Shown: positions 1 through 9,618 of the stretch, in pieces
How the letters are laid out: every line of letters starts with the position of its first letter
Numbering within the stretch: position 1 is the stretch's first letter
Source of the DNA: Proteus appendicitidis
GTDB taxonomy: Bacteria; Pseudomonadota; Gammaproteobacteria; Enterobacterales; Enterobacteriaceae
DNA: 64,000 nucleotides
Direction: 5' to 3'
Assembly (NCBI RefSeq): GCF_030271835.1
Contig: NZ_CP127389.1
Location: forward strand, 1,023,501 to 1,087,500
Position numbers and translations under genes: made by a program
Notes under the pieces: generated by a model
Told to the model about the DNA's origin: nothing
The model's database searches: none
Seen by the model: only the letters and a program-made list of their open reading frames with translations

Positions 1-247
1 TGGTATCTAGTTCACCTAAAGCAATATCCTGCTCTTGGCCAAATTCAAACCATTTTTCTGGGTTTTCTTCTACGCTGAGTAAACGAGTGTGAGCGCGTGC
101 TTCACCTTGGTGTAGGTAAAGATCGTTCATCTCCATATAATGAATTTCCCAGCCACGGCGTTGTGCTTCTAATAGCATCGCAAAGCTGGTGTCTTTTTTG
201 ATTTTGATGGATGAAATAGGGTCCATCACAATACCTAATTTAATCAT
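1..247 (-). CDS. gshB: Glutathione synthetase, 5' part (cut by window edge)
   Basis: Glutathione synthetase joins gamma-glutamylcysteine and glycine with ATP, the second step of glutathione synthesis in the cytosol. Only the first 82 codons are inside the window, running off the left edge. The reading begins MIKLGIVMDPISSIKIKKD and continues through a segment with YMEMNDLYL, typical of the N-terminal domain of bacterial GshB. The start is the ATG at 245-247, preceded by an AGGAG-like Shine-Dalgarno. It lies 10 bases downstream of rsmE on the same strand, so the two are probably co-transcribed, as in other enterobacteria. The first-step gene gshA is also in this window, at 41886. Confidence 0.93.
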   Translation of the reverse strand, partial: MIKLGIVMDPISSIKIKKDTSFAMLLEAQRRGWEIHYMEMNDLYLHQGEARAHTRLLSVEENPEKWFEFGQEQDIALGELDT

Positions 248-257
248 TACTTCTCCT

Positions 258-989
258 TTATCCCAGATCGCCGAACCGAACCTGCAAAGCGGTGATTGCG
301 GTGAGTGCTGTTGTTTCAGTTCTTAATACACGAGGACCTAATAAAATATCAGTAAAATGGTGTTCTGCTGTCATGGCGATTTCTTCAGGGGAAAGCCCAC
401 CTTCAGGGCCAATCAATAAACGCACTTTTTTAACAGGTAAGGGTAAGGTATTAATACTTTGGTTAGCCCTAGGATGTAGATTGAGTTTTAAACTATCATC
501 ATTTTGAGCGCACCATTCTTCTAATGACATCACCGGCATTAATTGTGGGATGCTATTTCTACCACATTGCTCACATGCCGAGATAATAATTTTTTGCCAT
601 TGCTGATGTTTTTTCTCTAAACGGCTAGGGTCAAGTTTAACACCACAGCGTTCTGAGATCAGTGGAGTGATCGTATTAACACCTAACTCAACTGATTTTT
701 GGATCGTAAATTCCATTTTCTCGCCTCGTGAAAGCACTTGCCCTAAATGGAGGTCGAGAGGGGATTCTTTATCATCAACAATGCCTTCATTAATTTGCAC
801 AGTGACTGACTTTTTTGTGCTTTCTATGATTTCAGCATCAAATACCTGATTTGAACCATCAAACAGTGCCAGTTTTTGCCCAGTAGACATTCTTAATACA
901 CGCCCAACATGATTAGATGCTTCTTCATCTAATGCTGTTTGAGTACCTGCTGTGAGTGGTTCTGGATGATAAATGCGAGGAATACGCAT
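258..989 (-). CDS. rsmE: 16S rRNA m3U1498 methyltransferase RsmE
   Basis: RsmE methylates N3 of U1498 in helix 44 of 16S rRNA on the assembled small subunit, using S-adenosylmethionine. The 243-residue length is the family norm. An N-terminal PUA-like domain (about 1-70) is followed by a SPOUT knot whose cofactor loops are visible: GPEGG at 194-198 and GPRVLRTET at 218-226. The ATG start opens with MRIPRIYH, typical of the family. It is followed by gshB 10 bases downstream on the same strand. Nothing is unusual in the protein. Confidence 0.96.
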   Translation of the reverse strand: MRIPRIYHPEPLTAGTQTALDEEASNHVGRVLRMSTGQKLALFDGSNQVFDAEIIESTKKSVTVQINEGIVDDKESPLDLHLGQVLSRGEKMEFTIQKSVELGVNTITPLISERCGVKLDPSRLEKKHQQWQKIIISACEQCGRNSIPQLMPVMSLEEWCAQNDDSLKLNLHPRANQSINTLPLPVKKVRLLIGPEGGLSPEEIAMTAEHHFTDILLGPRVLRTETTALTAITALQVRFGDLG

Positions 990-1240
990 AACGTGAAACC
1001 CTTACGTAAAAGATGGTTAACCGTGATAAATAAAATATGTGATATGCATCATACGCATGACATTATGGCATGCAAGTTATCACTTTGCTTTTGTCGTTAT
1101 TATAGCGTGGATCTTATTGCGTGTTTTGTCGCAAAATTTCATGTTTTCATTGTAATTAGAAAGAAAATTCTCGGTATTAAATGGATACTCTTATACAGTC
1201 GTTTAACAAGGATAACGAGGTATCTAAGGAGTAGATATTT

Positions 1241-1894
1241 ATGCCATTAAGCCGTTGTTGTTTTATAAAAACACCTTTGCTCTCTTTTTTGAATGACTTT
1301 CTTATTTTTATTAAGTTTTGTCTGCCTTTTTCTCTCTTATTTTTGTTACCTAAAACCCGTCGTAAACAACTTGTCATAAGCTACCTTATTATTTGTTTAT
1401 ATTGGTCTTTTTCAATTTATTCGTTTTCTTTATTGATAATACTTTCTGTACTAAGCTTTTATTTGTTAATACTCTCTTTCTTTGATGCTGACTATTTTCT
1501 TTTGCCTAATACGCTAACTTATTGGCTAATATTTTTAGGGTTGTTGTGTAATTACACTACATATGGATTAGTGTCTTTTGAATATGCTTTTTATGGTTTT
1601 CTAGGTGGTACGGGGTTTTTTTATAGCATCTATTTATGGGGATATTTTATCTGCCAAAAATGTATTTTAGGTTTTGGCGATGTGAAATTATTTGGTGCTA
1701 TTGGTGCATGGTGTGGATTTGAAAAATTACCCTATATTCTTTTGCTTGGCTCTTTTTTAGGATTAGGTGTGTATTTTACAGTATTAATCACAATAAAAGA
1801 TCACATAAAAAAAGTGGCATTTGGCTCTTGTCTTTCATTTTCAACATTAATGGTATTAGGTTGCTATTTTTCGTCTTATAATCTCTTTAATTAA
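1241..1894 (+). CDS. Prepilin-peptidase-like integral membrane aspartic protease (A24), lacks methyltransferase domain
   Basis: This 217-residue, highly hydrophobic protein carries the signature of A24 prepilin peptidases: FFDADYFLLPN at 80-90 (candidate aspartates D82/D84) and GFGDVKL at 144-150 (D147). In this family two membrane-embedded aspartates cleave the leader of type IV pilin-like proteins. Full-length GspO/PilD proteins also have an N-terminal cytoplasmic methyltransferase domain with two CxxC pairs; here residues 1-80 are mostly membrane segments and no CxxC pair is seen. The start has a good AAGGAG ribosome site 8 bases upstream. No pilin or secretion genes lie nearby, so its substrate is unknown. 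A protease-only enzyme and a decayed remnant are both possible; both aspartate motifs are intact. Confidence 0.75.
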   Translation: MPLSRCCFIKTPLLSFLNDFLIFIKFCLPFSLLFLLPKTRRKQLVISYLIICLYWSFSIYSFSLLIILSVLSFYLLILSFFDADYFLLPNTLTYWLIFLGLLCNYTTYGLVSFEYAFYGFLGGTGFFYSIYLWGYFICQKCILGFGDVKLFGAIGAWCGFEKLPYILLLGSFLGLGVYFTVLITIKDHIKKVAFGSCLSFSTLMVLGCYFSSYNLFN

Positions 1895-1970
1895 TTGATT
1901 TGAATGATTTTTTATGAGTTATAGCAAAAATACAAAATAGTAAGAATAATAAGAATGGAAATAAAAAAGG

Positions 1971-1998
1971 CAGTGTGCGGAAATTAATCCGCACACTG
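1971..1998 (-). terminator. Intrinsic terminator of the dsbA-like/MBL operon
   Basis: A perfect 10-bp stem (CAGTGTGCGG with CCGCACACTG) closes an 8-base loop. Read on the minus strand it is followed by a run of six T. It lies 10 bases past the stop codon of the gene ending at 2008. Confidence 0.85.
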
Positions 1999-2007
1999 AA
2001 AAGAAGA

Positions 2008-2676
2008 TTATAGGTTTTCTTTTATAAATTGCTGCCAACGTTTTGTATCACCTAAATATTTTTCAACCGATATCAGGCGATAACCTTGGTTATCTTCAAT
2101 AAATAAAGTCGGAAAACCTCGACCATTTACTTGGTTCATTAATTGTTGTGTTTGGCTTAAGTGCTGTTGAATTTGAGTTTCGCCAATTTCGGACAGTAAG
2201 GACGCAAATTGTTCAACATCAAAGCCAAGTTTTTTCACAATAAATAGCAATGTATCTTTGTCACTGATATTTAAGCCATCAAGGTAATAGGCCTCTTGCA
2301 GTGCTTTTAGTAAATAAACACCACGGTTTCCCATTTTTTCAGCAACAAGGATCGCTGAAATAGGTAACAGTGAATTTAATACCATTTCAGTGTTACCAAG
2401 AGCGTCATGGTATGCGCGACTAAAAACTTGACCTGATAATTGGCTAATACGCTCATCAATTGGCGTAACATGCTCTTTCCATGATTGACCACCCGTTACT
2501 GCTCTTGCGGGTGTAAACAATCCACCACCATGTAACTTAATGGAATTTGGAAATGCATTGCTTACTGCTTCAATCAGGGGCGCAATACCGTAGCACCAAC
2601 CACAAAGAGGATCATAAACATAGTGCAATATTTTAGTACCTTGGGTATTACCTGTATTGCTTGTTACTGAGGCCAC
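2008..2676 (-). CDS. DsbA-family thioredoxin-fold protein (CGWC motif), cytosolic
   Basis: This is a 222-residue DsbA/FrnE-like thioredoxin-fold protein. The active-site motif CGWC is at 25-28 and the cis-proline segment GFPT at 187-190; the middle is the helical insertion usual in this superfamily. No signal peptide is seen, so it probably acts in the cytosol, unlike DsbA itself. It overlaps the upstream MBL-fold gene by 13 bases, so translation of the two is likely coupled and they probably work together. The partner has a signal peptide, so any shared pathway would cross the membrane. The substrate is unknown. A role as dithiol isomerase or glutathione-dependent oxidoreductase is family-based inference. 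Confidence 0.82.
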   Translation of the reverse strand: MASVTSNTGNTQGTKILHYVYDPLCGWCYGIAPLIEAVSNAFPNSIKLHGGGLFTPARAVTGGQSWKEHVTPIDERISQLSGQVFSRAYHDALGNTEMVLNSLLPISAILVAEKMGNRGVYLLKALQEAYYLDGLNISDKDTLLFIVKKLGFDVEQFASLLSEIGETQIQQHLSQTQQLMNQVNGRGFPTLFIEDNQGYRLISVEKYLGDTKRWQQFIKENL

Positions 2677-3536
2677 TGCATCTCTCCTTTTAGTACTTTT
2701 GCACTAAGCTCTAAACTTGATTTATCTGCTAAATTCTGATGATTTTTTTCCATCGCTGCAATAAATTCATCTGAATTTTTCGTCTTTTCAAGATTTTTCT
2801 CAGCTTCAATCAGGTAATTCATTGTAAAGTCAACTGCTTGTAGATCATATGTTGCTTTTGGTAAATAGTGACCAGGAATAACAGTTTTTGGAGATAGTGA
2901 TTTTATTTGCTGTAACGCGCTAACCCAATGTTGGCGTTCTGCCACGGTTTGTGTATCTGCTAACCAAACATGAATATTTTCAGAAACTAAAACACCACCC
3001 ATCACTGCATTAAGTTTTGGAACATACAGGTATGTTCTATCTGGAGATAGTCCGTCTAAACCTTTGACTGAAATAGTTTCACCTTCTAGAGAAAAACTAT
3101 CACCTTTTAGTACTTCAGGAATGATAATTTTCTGAGGGGCATTTTCTTTAAGTACAGGCCCCCAGTAGGCAAGTTTTCCTGCTTGGGTTTCGTTAATGGC
3201 TTTAATGGTGGGTGCTGTAGCAATGACTTTGGCATTTGGAAATGCCTTAGTAATGACATCTAACCCAAAATAAAAATCAGGATCAGAATGGCTGATATAG
3301 ATATAAGTCAGGTTTTTTCCAGAGGCTTTTATTTTGTCAACCAACGCTTGTGCATCATTTTTTTGAAATTGTGCATCAATTAATACAGCATCTTTATCGC
3401 CATAAATAATTTCAGAAGAAACTGGGAAAACACTCGCTTCTCCTGGGTTATAAATATCTAATGTTAAATCAGTTGCTAGCGCTGATGTTGCGAAGAAGGC
3501 GGTAGTTGCAAGTGTTAAAGGAAGTAATTTTTTCAT
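2664..3536 (-). CDS. Periplasmic metallo-beta-lactamase-fold protein with altered metal motif
   Basis: This 290-residue protein begins with a clear signal peptide (lysines 2-3, hydrophobic core, probable cleavage after ALA near residue 21), so it is exported. The fold is metallo-beta-lactamase-like: a YISHSDPDFYFG segment at about 80-91 stands where the canonical HxHxDH motif should be, and VIPGHY (H223) provides a later ligand. In the canonical motif the second and third histidines bind metal; here they are D and F (HSDPDF, 83-88). This may be normal for its subfamily. It is first in a two-gene operon with the CGWC protein and is transcribed away from a LysR-type regulator gene. A GGAG site precedes the ATG. 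Substrate unknown. Confidence 0.83.
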   Translation of the reverse strand: MKKLLPLTLATTAFFATSALATDLTLDIYNPGEASVFPVSSEIIYGDKDAVLIDAQFQKNDAQALVDKIKASGKNLTYIYISHSDPDFYFGLDVITKAFPNAKVIATAPTIKAINETQAGKLAYWGPVLKENAPQKIIIPEVLKGDSFSLEGETISVKGLDGLSPDRTYLYVPKLNAVMGGVLVSENIHVWLADTQTVAERQHWVSALQQIKSLSPKTVIPGHYLPKATYDLQAVDFTMNYLIEAEKNLEKTKNSDEFIAAMEKNHQNLADKSSLELSAKVLKGEMQWPQ

Positions 3537-3641
3537 CTTTTGTTTTCTCCATAATGTTGTTGCTGACTATAATATGTTGCATAAAACAAGAGAAAAACCC
3601 TATTTTAGGCAATTGATTGTTGCGTAAATCGAGCAAATGAA

Positions 3642-4562
3642 ATGGATAAAATAAAAGCATCAGAAGTGTTTGTCACCATTGTGAAGCAGGGAAGCATGAT
3701 AAAAGCTGCTGATTATCTAGGTATGTCTAGAGCGATGGTGACGCGATATTTAAATGAAATGGAAGAGTGGGCAGGGGTGCGTTTATTGCACAGAACGACA
3801 CGCAAACAAAGCCTAACATCAGTAGGTGAAATGGTATATGAACAGAGTTTACAGCTATTAGAAATGGCTGAACGTATTCCTGCCAATATTCCGAAAGAAC
3901 GTCATCAAATCAGTGGGCTTGTTCGTATTACCAGTTCACAATCATTAGCAAATAGTATTTTGTCAGTAGCGATATGCGAGTTTATGCAACGTTATCCTTT
4001 AATTGCGGTTGATTTACAAATTACCAATCAAACCGTGAATTTGGTGGAAGAACGTATTGATATTGCATTGCGTATTACAAATCACCTTGAACCTAATTTA
4101 ATCGCACGCTCGCTAGCAACATGCCTTTCGGTGGTGTGTGCGCATAAAGATTACTTAGCAAAAAAAGGCATACCTCAAACGCCAGATGAACTTGCTCAGC
4201 ATCAATGTTTAACTTATCGATTTTTTGGGCGTAGTTTGTGGGAATTTAATTTAGGTGATGAACGTTATTCAGTGCCTGTTGGCGGTAATTTAAGTGCAAA
4301 TGAATCGGTTGTTTTATTGCAAGCTACATTAAAAGGAGTAGGTATATCGCTACAACCTTATTATTCAGCCAAACCTTATCTTGAAAGCGGTGAATTAGAA
4401 CAAGTTTTGCCTGACTATCAAGCGCTGCCGATGGGAATTTATGCAGTTTTAGCGAGCCGACAAAATATGCCTGCGGCTGTCAGAGTATTGTTGGATTTCT
4501 TAGTAGAGTGGTTTTCATCATCACCTTATTGGCTTGCTTTATCGGGTAAAAGCTTGGGTTAG
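3642..4562 (+). CDS. LysR-type transcriptional regulator next to the MBL/DsbA-like operon
   Basis: A 306-residue LysR-family regulator. The N-terminal winged helix-turn-helix (about 1-60) contains AADYLGMSRAMVTRYLNEME, followed by the linker helix and a periplasmic-binding-protein-like effector domain. It resembles the subgroup with the HRTTR wing sequence (CrgA/AaeR-like). It is divergent from the MBL-fold gene, with 105 bases between starts; LysR regulators in this arrangement usually control the divergent operon and themselves. A TTGC-N9-GCAA inverted repeat at 3620-3636 sits just before its start and could be an autoregulatory site. Its last 24 bases overlap the convergent lysR gene. The effector is unknown. 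Confidence 0.9.
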   Translation: MDKIKASEVFVTIVKQGSMIKAADYLGMSRAMVTRYLNEMEEWAGVRLLHRTTRKQSLTSVGEMVYEQSLQLLEMAERIPANIPKERHQISGLVRITSSQSLANSILSVAICEFMQRYPLIAVDLQITNQTVNLVEERIDIALRITNHLEPNLIARSLATCLSVVCAHKDYLAKKGIPQTPDELAQHQCLTYRFFGRSLWEFNLGDERYSVPVGGNLSANESVVLLQATLKGVGISLQPYYSAKPYLESGELEQVLPDYQALPMGIYAVLASRQNMPAAVRVLLDFLVEWFSSSPYWLALSGKSLG

Positions 4563-5465
4563 TCGCTTAGGGTAGTCTGATAATGTCTTTTTCATCACAT
4601 CAATAAAATAGGCAACAAGTTGTGATGAAGGGCGATGTGATGGGGTAATTAAGCTGATGGTAAAGGGGATTGAAAAGCTTAAAGGACGAAGACAAATAGG
4701 CTTATCTAAGTAATCAAGTGCAGTAATCGGGTTAACAATTGAAATGCCGATATTTTCACTCACCATGGCACAAATAGAGGCAGCACTTTGCGTTTCCATC
4801 ACTAGCTGTCGTGTAATTCCATCTTTAATAAAAACGCTATCAATCAATTGTCGGTAGCTATCATTGGCTGACAAGCTAATAAAATGCTGACTTTGAAAAT
4901 CAGCAGGATTTAACAATGGCTTGTTACACAATGGGTGAGACTTGGGTAAAACAGCGACTTCATTGAGTGTAAGTACAGTTTCTTGTTGGGTGCCCGCAGG
5001 TGTTTGTGTGTGTTCAGTCAATCCTAAATCATAATGTTGAGCCGATAGCCACTCTTCTAATAACGGGGATTCTTGAGGAACAATGGTTAAGTTAACATCA
5101 GGATATGTATCTAGAAATTGTCGGCAAATTGAAGGTAACAATGATTGAGCAAATGCGGGCAAACAGGTGATATTCAATTCTGCTTGGTTAAAATGGCGAA
5201 TGTTTTCAGCAGCGTTAATTATTCTATCTAAGCCATAATAAGAACGCTGTACTTCCTCAAAAAAGCGCAACCCTTCAGTTGTGGGTTGTAAACGGCCTTT
5301 TATTCTATCAAATAATTTAAATGCTAATAGATGCTCAAGACGAGATAACTCTCTACTGACAGTGGGTTGTGATGTTTTCAGTAACTCTGCGGCTTCAGTC
5401 AGATTCTGAGTGGTCATCACTGCATGAAAAATTTCAATATGCCGCCAATTAAAAGGAGCTTTCAT
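4539..5465 (-). CDS. lysR: LysR, activator of lysA
   Basis: LysR activates lysA when diaminopimelate is abundant and lysine is scarce, and represses its own gene. The 308-residue product keeps the family-defining N terminus (NWRHIEIFHAVM, then TSQPTVSRELSRLE at about 32-45) and core segments NIVPQESPLLEEWLSA-like and HRPSSQLV that match enterobacterial LysR closely. It is divergent from lysA with 112 bases between the start codons, the classic arrangement. Its 3' end overlaps the convergent regulator at 3642-4562 by 24 bases, which is unusual and suggests the neighbouring module was packed tightly against it. Confidence 0.95.
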   Translation of the reverse strand: MKAPFNWRHIEIFHAVMTTQNLTEAAELLKTSQPTVSRELSRLEHLLAFKLFDRIKGRLQPTTEGLRFFEEVQRSYYGLDRIINAAENIRHFNQAELNITCLPAFAQSLLPSICRQFLDTYPDVNLTIVPQESPLLEEWLSAQHYDLGLTEHTQTPAGTQQETVLTLNEVAVLPKSHPLCNKPLLNPADFQSQHFISLSANDSYRQLIDSVFIKDGITRQLVMETQSAASICAMVSENIGISIVNPITALDYLDKPICLRPLSFSIPFTISLITPSHRPSSQLVAYFIDVMKKTLSDYPKRLTQAFTR

Positions 5466-5531
5466 TGTCCATTCCTATATCACAGATGAATAGAGTGTAG
5501 CTTATTTGATATTTTTATTCCCTTTTAAGTT

Positions 5532-5550
5532 AATAAATAATGAATTTATT
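5532..5550. promoter_or_regulatory. Inverted repeat in the lysR/lysA divergent region (candidate LysR site)
   Basis: A 7-bp inverted repeat (AATAAAT, 5-base gap, ATTTATT) lies 28 bases upstream of the lysA start, in the only region that can hold the LysR operator. The sequence is AT-only and could arise by chance, so this is a weak call. Confidence 0.3.
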
Positions 5551-5577
5551 CACCCGCGACTTTTATGAGTAGATAAC

Positions 5578-6819
5578 ATGACAACATCAATAACTATGGC
5601 TCAATACCAATTAGCACAAACTTATGGAACGCCATTATGGATTTATCAAGGCGATACAATTTCTCAGCGTATTGCTCAGCTTAAATCTTTTGATGTGGTT
5701 CGGTTTGCTCAAAAAGCATGCTCCAATATTCATATCTTACGTTTAATGAAAGCACAGGGTGTGAAAGTGGACTCAGTGTCATTAGGAGAGATTGAACGTG
5801 CTTTAGTTGCGGGTTATCAAGCTGGCAGAGAAAAAAGTGAGATTGTCTTTACGGCTGATTTACTGGATGAAAGAACCCTTGAACGTGTTGTGGAGTTAGA
5901 TATTCCTGTTAATGCTGGCTCTATTGATATGCTTCGTCAATTAGGTGAACGCAATCAAGGGCATGCGGTGTGGATTAGAATTAACCCCGGATTTGGTCAT
6001 GGGCATAGCCAAAAAACCAATACGGGTGGAGAAAACAGTAAGCATGGTATTTGGTATGAAGATGTGCCTGAAGCGTTAGCGGTGATCCAACAATACAATC
6101 TAACTTTAGTCGGTTTTCATATGCATATTGGCTCTGGTGTTGATTATCAACATCTTTCTAGTGTCTGTGATGCTATGGTAGAGCAAGTGCTTACCTCTCA
6201 AGTTGATATTCAGGCTATTTCGGCAGGAGGCGGATTATCAACGCCTTATCAAGAGGGTGATGCAAAAGTCGATTTAGATCACTATTTTTCTTTATGGGAT
6301 AAGGCACGTCATCGTATTGCACAACACTTAGGGCATTCTGTTGAGTTAGAAATCGAGCCGGGACGTTTCTTAGTGGCGGAATCAGGTGTATTGATTTCAC
6401 AAGTAAGAGCCGTTAAATCAATGGGAAGCCGTCATTATGTGCTGGTGGATGCTGGATTTAGTGATTTAATGCGTCCTGCAATGTATGGCAGTTATCATCA
6501 CATTTCAGTTTTAGATAGTCATGGTCAAATAAAACCAATGACAGAATTACAAGAGACGATTGTGGCAGGTCCTTTGTGTGAATCTGGAGATGTTTTCACT
6601 CAAGAAGAGGGAGGAATGGTCACACCTCGTTTATTGCCTCAAGCACAGGTCGGTGATTATTTAGTTATTCATGATACTGGGGCTTATGGTGCTTCAATGT
6701 CATCTAATTATAATAGCCGACCACTTATTCCTGAAGTACTGATAACAAAGGGTGTTCCTCAATTAATTCGTCGTCGCCAAACAATAGAAGAGTTATTAGC
6801 GTTGGAGTTAGATCTCTAA
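5578..6819 (+). CDS. lysA: Diaminopimelate decarboxylase LysA
   Basis: LysA removes CO2 from meso-diaminopimelate to give lysine, the last step of lysine synthesis, with pyridoxal phosphate. The 413-residue protein is of the type III PLP fold. The cofactor lysine is K46 in VRFAQKACSN; HMHIGSG (about 180) and EPGR (260-263) contact the cofactor phosphate; CESGD (C334) supplies the active-site cysteine from the partner subunit. It is divergent from its regulator lysR. The bidirectional terminator at 6861 separates it from fadE. Confidence 0.97.
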   Translation: MTTSITMAQYQLAQTYGTPLWIYQGDTISQRIAQLKSFDVVRFAQKACSNIHILRLMKAQGVKVDSVSLGEIERALVAGYQAGREKSEIVFTADLLDERTLERVVELDIPVNAGSIDMLRQLGERNQGHAVWIRINPGFGHGHSQKTNTGGENSKHGIWYEDVPEALAVIQQYNLTLVGFHMHIGSGVDYQHLSSVCDAMVEQVLTSQVDIQAISAGGGLSTPYQEGDAKVDLDHYFSLWDKARHRIAQHLGHSVELEIEPGRFLVAESGVLISQVRAVKSMGSRHYVLVDAGFSDLMRPAMYGSYHHISVLDSHGQIKPMTELQETIVAGPLCESGDVFTQEEGGMVTPRLLPQAQVGDYLVIHDTGAYGASMSSNYNSRPLIPEVLITKGVPQLIRRRQTIEELLALELDL

Positions 6820-6860
6820 TTTATTCTTTTTATTAAACATGCTTTATTGAAAAATAAAAA

Positions 6861-6891
6861 AACACCTCATGACTAACCGTGATGAGGTGTT
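6861..6891. terminator. Bidirectional terminator between lysA and fadE
   Basis: A 10-bp stem (AACACCTCAT with ATGAGGTGTT) with an 11-base loop sits between the convergent lysA and fadE genes. T-rich tracts follow on both strands, so it probably serves both. Confidence 0.82.
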
Positions 6892-6932
6892 TGTGTTTTA
6901 TCAAGGGGGAGTATTTCCCTTTATATCTGTTG

Positions 6933-9380
6933 TTAAGCAGCTTTGTCTGTTTTGACTTTGTCAGCTTTCGGCTTTTTTGCAGGTACCGCCAATGCATCAA
7001 AGTCAAGCTCATCAACATTGATACTCCGCAAGCGGCTCTGTTCTGCTTTACGTAAGATATCGGCTTCTTCTTGAGTTACGCGTTTATCAGCCAGTGCTTT
7101 GTCCGCTAATTTATCTAATTGAGTAAAGCTAAACTTCTTCTCATAAAGGCGACAAATACGGTCAAAAATAGGCTCAGCGGCTAAGATATCCAGTAGTGCT
7201 TCTTCCATTAAACCATGTGGATTATGCTCGCTCGGTGTTAAGTACTGACCTCTACCAATGCGATCACGAGTTTCAGAAGGTTGTTGAATAAGTTGTGCTA
7301 CTTTGCTATCTAATTTATCTGATGGTAATTTTTGAGCTTTACCCAGTGGGAAAATAATTGCACGCATAGTTCCTGCGATAACACGGCTTGGAAAATTGCG
7401 TAGCAGTTCATCAATTGCATTTTCAGCTTGGTATAAACACTCTTTTACGCTCCAATGTACCAGAGGTAAATCCGCAGTATGGCGTCCTTCATCTTCATAA
7501 CGCTTAAGAGCGGCAGAAGCGAGGAAGATATGACTTAATATGTCACCTAAACGTGCTGAAATACGTTCACGACGTTTTAAGCTTCCACCTAAAACGCCCA
7601 TTGAAACATCAGACAATAGCGCCATATTGGCACTTAGGCGGTTAATTTGTTGATAATAACGACGGGTTTCATCATTAGTTGGAGAATGACTTAATCGACC
7701 ATTAGTGATACCTAACCATAAACTACGTAAGGTATTACTTGCCACATGACCAATATGACCAAATAAAGCGCGGTCGAAATCATGTAGGTTATTATCTCGT
7801 GCCGCTGCAATTTCATCTAATACATAAGGATGGCAACGAATAGCACCTTGACCAAAAATGATCATGCTACGAGTTAAAATATTGGCACCTTCAACTGTGA
7901 TGGCAATTGGAGAGCCTTGATAAGAACGTGCAACAAAGTTTGATGGCCCAAGGCAGATCCCTTTACCACCAACGATATCCATTGCATCGATAACGCCACG
8001 TTGCGCTCGATGAGTACAGTGATATTTCACGATAGCTGATAATACAGCGGGTTTTTCTCCCAGCATAATACCCGTAGTAATTAAGGTCGCTGCAGAATCT
8101 AAAAGATAGGCGTTACCAGCTAGGCGTGCTAATGGTTCTTCAATACCTTCCATTTTGCCAATTGGAATTTTGAACTGACGACGGATGCGAGAATAAGCAC
8201 CTGTTGCCATTGCCACACTCTTTAACCCACCAGTAGAGTTTGAAGGTAGAGTAATGCCTCGACCAACAGAAAGACATTCCACCAGCATTCTCCAACCTTG
8301 ACCAGCCATTTTTGGCCCACCAATGATGTAATCGATAGGAACAAAAACATCTTTACCACGCGTCGGCCCATTCATAAAGGGTACGTTCAATGGGAAATGA
8401 CGATGACCGATTTCAACACCTTTGACATCAGTTGGAATTAACGCGCAGGTAATGCCTGGATTTTCATCATTACTTAATAGATGGTCAGGATCGCGTAATT
8501 TAAATGCTAATCCTAATACGGTCGCGATAGGAGCAAGCGTGATATAGCGTTTATTCCATGTTAAACGAAGACCAAGTACTTGCTCGCCTTGCCATTCACC
8601 CATACAGACAACACCACTATCAGGAATAGAGCCAGCATCAGAGCCAGCTTCAGGGCTTGTTAAGGCGAAACAAGGAATTTCATCACCTTTAGCTAAACCT
8701 GGTAAATAACGTTTTTTCTGTTCATCAGTACCGTAGTGTTGCAATAGCTCACCGGGACCTAAAGAGTTAGGTACACCAACCGTGATGGCTAAAATACCAG
8801 ATACCCCTGATAGTTTTTGCAATACGCGTGATTGAGCGTAGGCTGAAAATTCTAACCCGCCGTACTCTTTTTTAATGATCATCGCAAAGAAGCGATTATC
8901 TTTAAGGTATTGCCAAATTTCGGGAGGTAAGTCAGCTAGTTCATGAGTAATTTCAAAGTCATTTGTCATGCGACAAACTTCTTCGACAGGTCCATCAAGG
9001 AAAGCTTGCTCTTCCGCAGTTAGCTGTGGTTTAGGGTAATTATGAAGTTGTTTCCAATCGGGAGCGCCTCGGAAAAGCTCGCCTTCCCACCATGTTGTAC
9101 CCGCATCAATAGCTTCTTGTTCAGTTTTAGACATAGAAGGCATGACTTTTTGAAATGCTTTAAGTGCAGGTACTGAGATATAGGCTTTACGAATAGAAGG
9201 GATAGCAAAGGGTAATAAAACCAATGCAACGGGAAGGAGTAACCAGTAACTCCAAATATTGGCGACACCCATGACTAATGTATAAGCAATAAGTGCGAAG
9301 CTACTTATTGCGATACCGTATTTGCGATAACTAAGTACACCAATAAGAACAATAAAAAGTACGATACTGAGTAGTGTCAT
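6933..9380 (-). CDS. fadE: Acyl-CoA dehydrogenase FadE
   Basis: FadE carries out the first step of fatty-acid beta-oxidation, oxidising acyl-CoA to trans-2-enoyl-CoA with FAD. At 815 residues it has the long form specific to enterobacteria: two or three N-terminal membrane segments (about 1-65), then the acyl-CoA dehydrogenase domains (about 80-540) and an extended C-terminal region of about 270 residues. Typical segments include [14 protein letters not shown] (about 237) and [10 protein letters not shown] (about 490). The tail ends in a lysine/alanine-rich stretch. It is followed by the shared terminator and preceded by a FadR operator at 9408-9424, consistent with repression by FadR in the absence of long-chain acyl-CoA. 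Confidence 0.97.
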   Translation of the reverse strand: MTLLSIVLFIVLIGVLSYRKYGIAISSFALIAYTLVMGVANIWSYWLLLPVALVLLPFAIPSIRKAYISVPALKAFQKVMPSMSKTEQEAIDAGTTWWEGELFRGAPDWKQLHNYPKPQLTAEEQAFLDGPVEEVCRMTNDFEITHELADLPPEIWQYLKDNRFFAMIIKKEYGGLEFSAYAQSRVLQKLSGVSGILAITVGVPNSLGPGELLQHYGTDEQKKRYLPGLAKGDEIPCFALTSPEAGSDAGSIPDSGVVCMGEWQGEQVLGLRLTWNKRYITLAPIATVLGLAFKLRDPDHLLSNDENPGITCALIPTDVKGVEIGHRHFPLNVPFMNGPTRGKDVFVPIDYIIGGPKMAGQGWRMLVECLSVGRGITLPSNSTGGLKSVAMATGAYSRIRRQFKIPIGKMEGIEEPLARLAGNAYLLDSAATLITTGIMLGEKPAVLSAIVKYHCTHRAQRGVIDAMDIVGGKGICLGPSNFVARSYQGSPIAITVEGANILTRSMIIFGQGAIRCHPYVLDEIAAARDNNLHDFDRALFGHIGHVASNTLRSLWLGITNGRLSHSPTNDETRRYYQQINRLSANMALLSDVSMGVLGGSLKRRERISARLGDILSHIFLASAALKRYEDEGRHTADLPLVHWSVKECLYQAENAIDELLRNFPSRVIAGTMRAIIFPLGKAQKLPSDKLDSKVAQLIQQPSETRDRIGRGQYLTPSEHNPHGLMEEALLDILAAEPIFDRICRLYEKKFSFTQLDKLADKALADKRVTQEEADILRKAEQSRLRSINVDELDFDALAVPAKKPKADKVKTDKAA

Positions 9381-9407
9381 AATAAACTCCTGTATTTAGC
9401 AAGAGAT

Positions 9408-9424
9408 CAGAGGTCAGACCTGTT
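9408..9424 (-). promoter_or_regulatory. FadR operator upstream of fadE
   Basis: The 13-base core GGTCAGACCTGTT (9412-9424) matches exactly the FadR consensus TGGTCnGACC-TGTT from its second base on. It lies 28 bases upstream of the fadE start, where bound FadR would block the promoter. Site position and target gene agree, so this is a strong call without experiment. Confidence 0.78.
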
Positions 9425-9618
9425 GTTTGTTATTTAGATCTAATCCAGTCACTAACTTTTATCAATATATTTACATTCTAATTACAATATAGCTCACAAA
9501 TTATTCGTAAATGAGAGAAGTTAGCATTTGTCGATAATCAGTATCTTCTTTCATGACATTTAATCCGTTACACTGAGAAACAGAAAATTTCGATTACCCT
9601 TTCTGGAGTAAAAATCCT

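Noticed and set aside
939..1250. 103-codon plus-strand frame from the rsmE start region into the next gene
   Set aside because: It overlaps the true start of rsmE and the ribosome site and start of the prepilin-peptidase-like gene, with no ribosome site or recognisable domain of its own.
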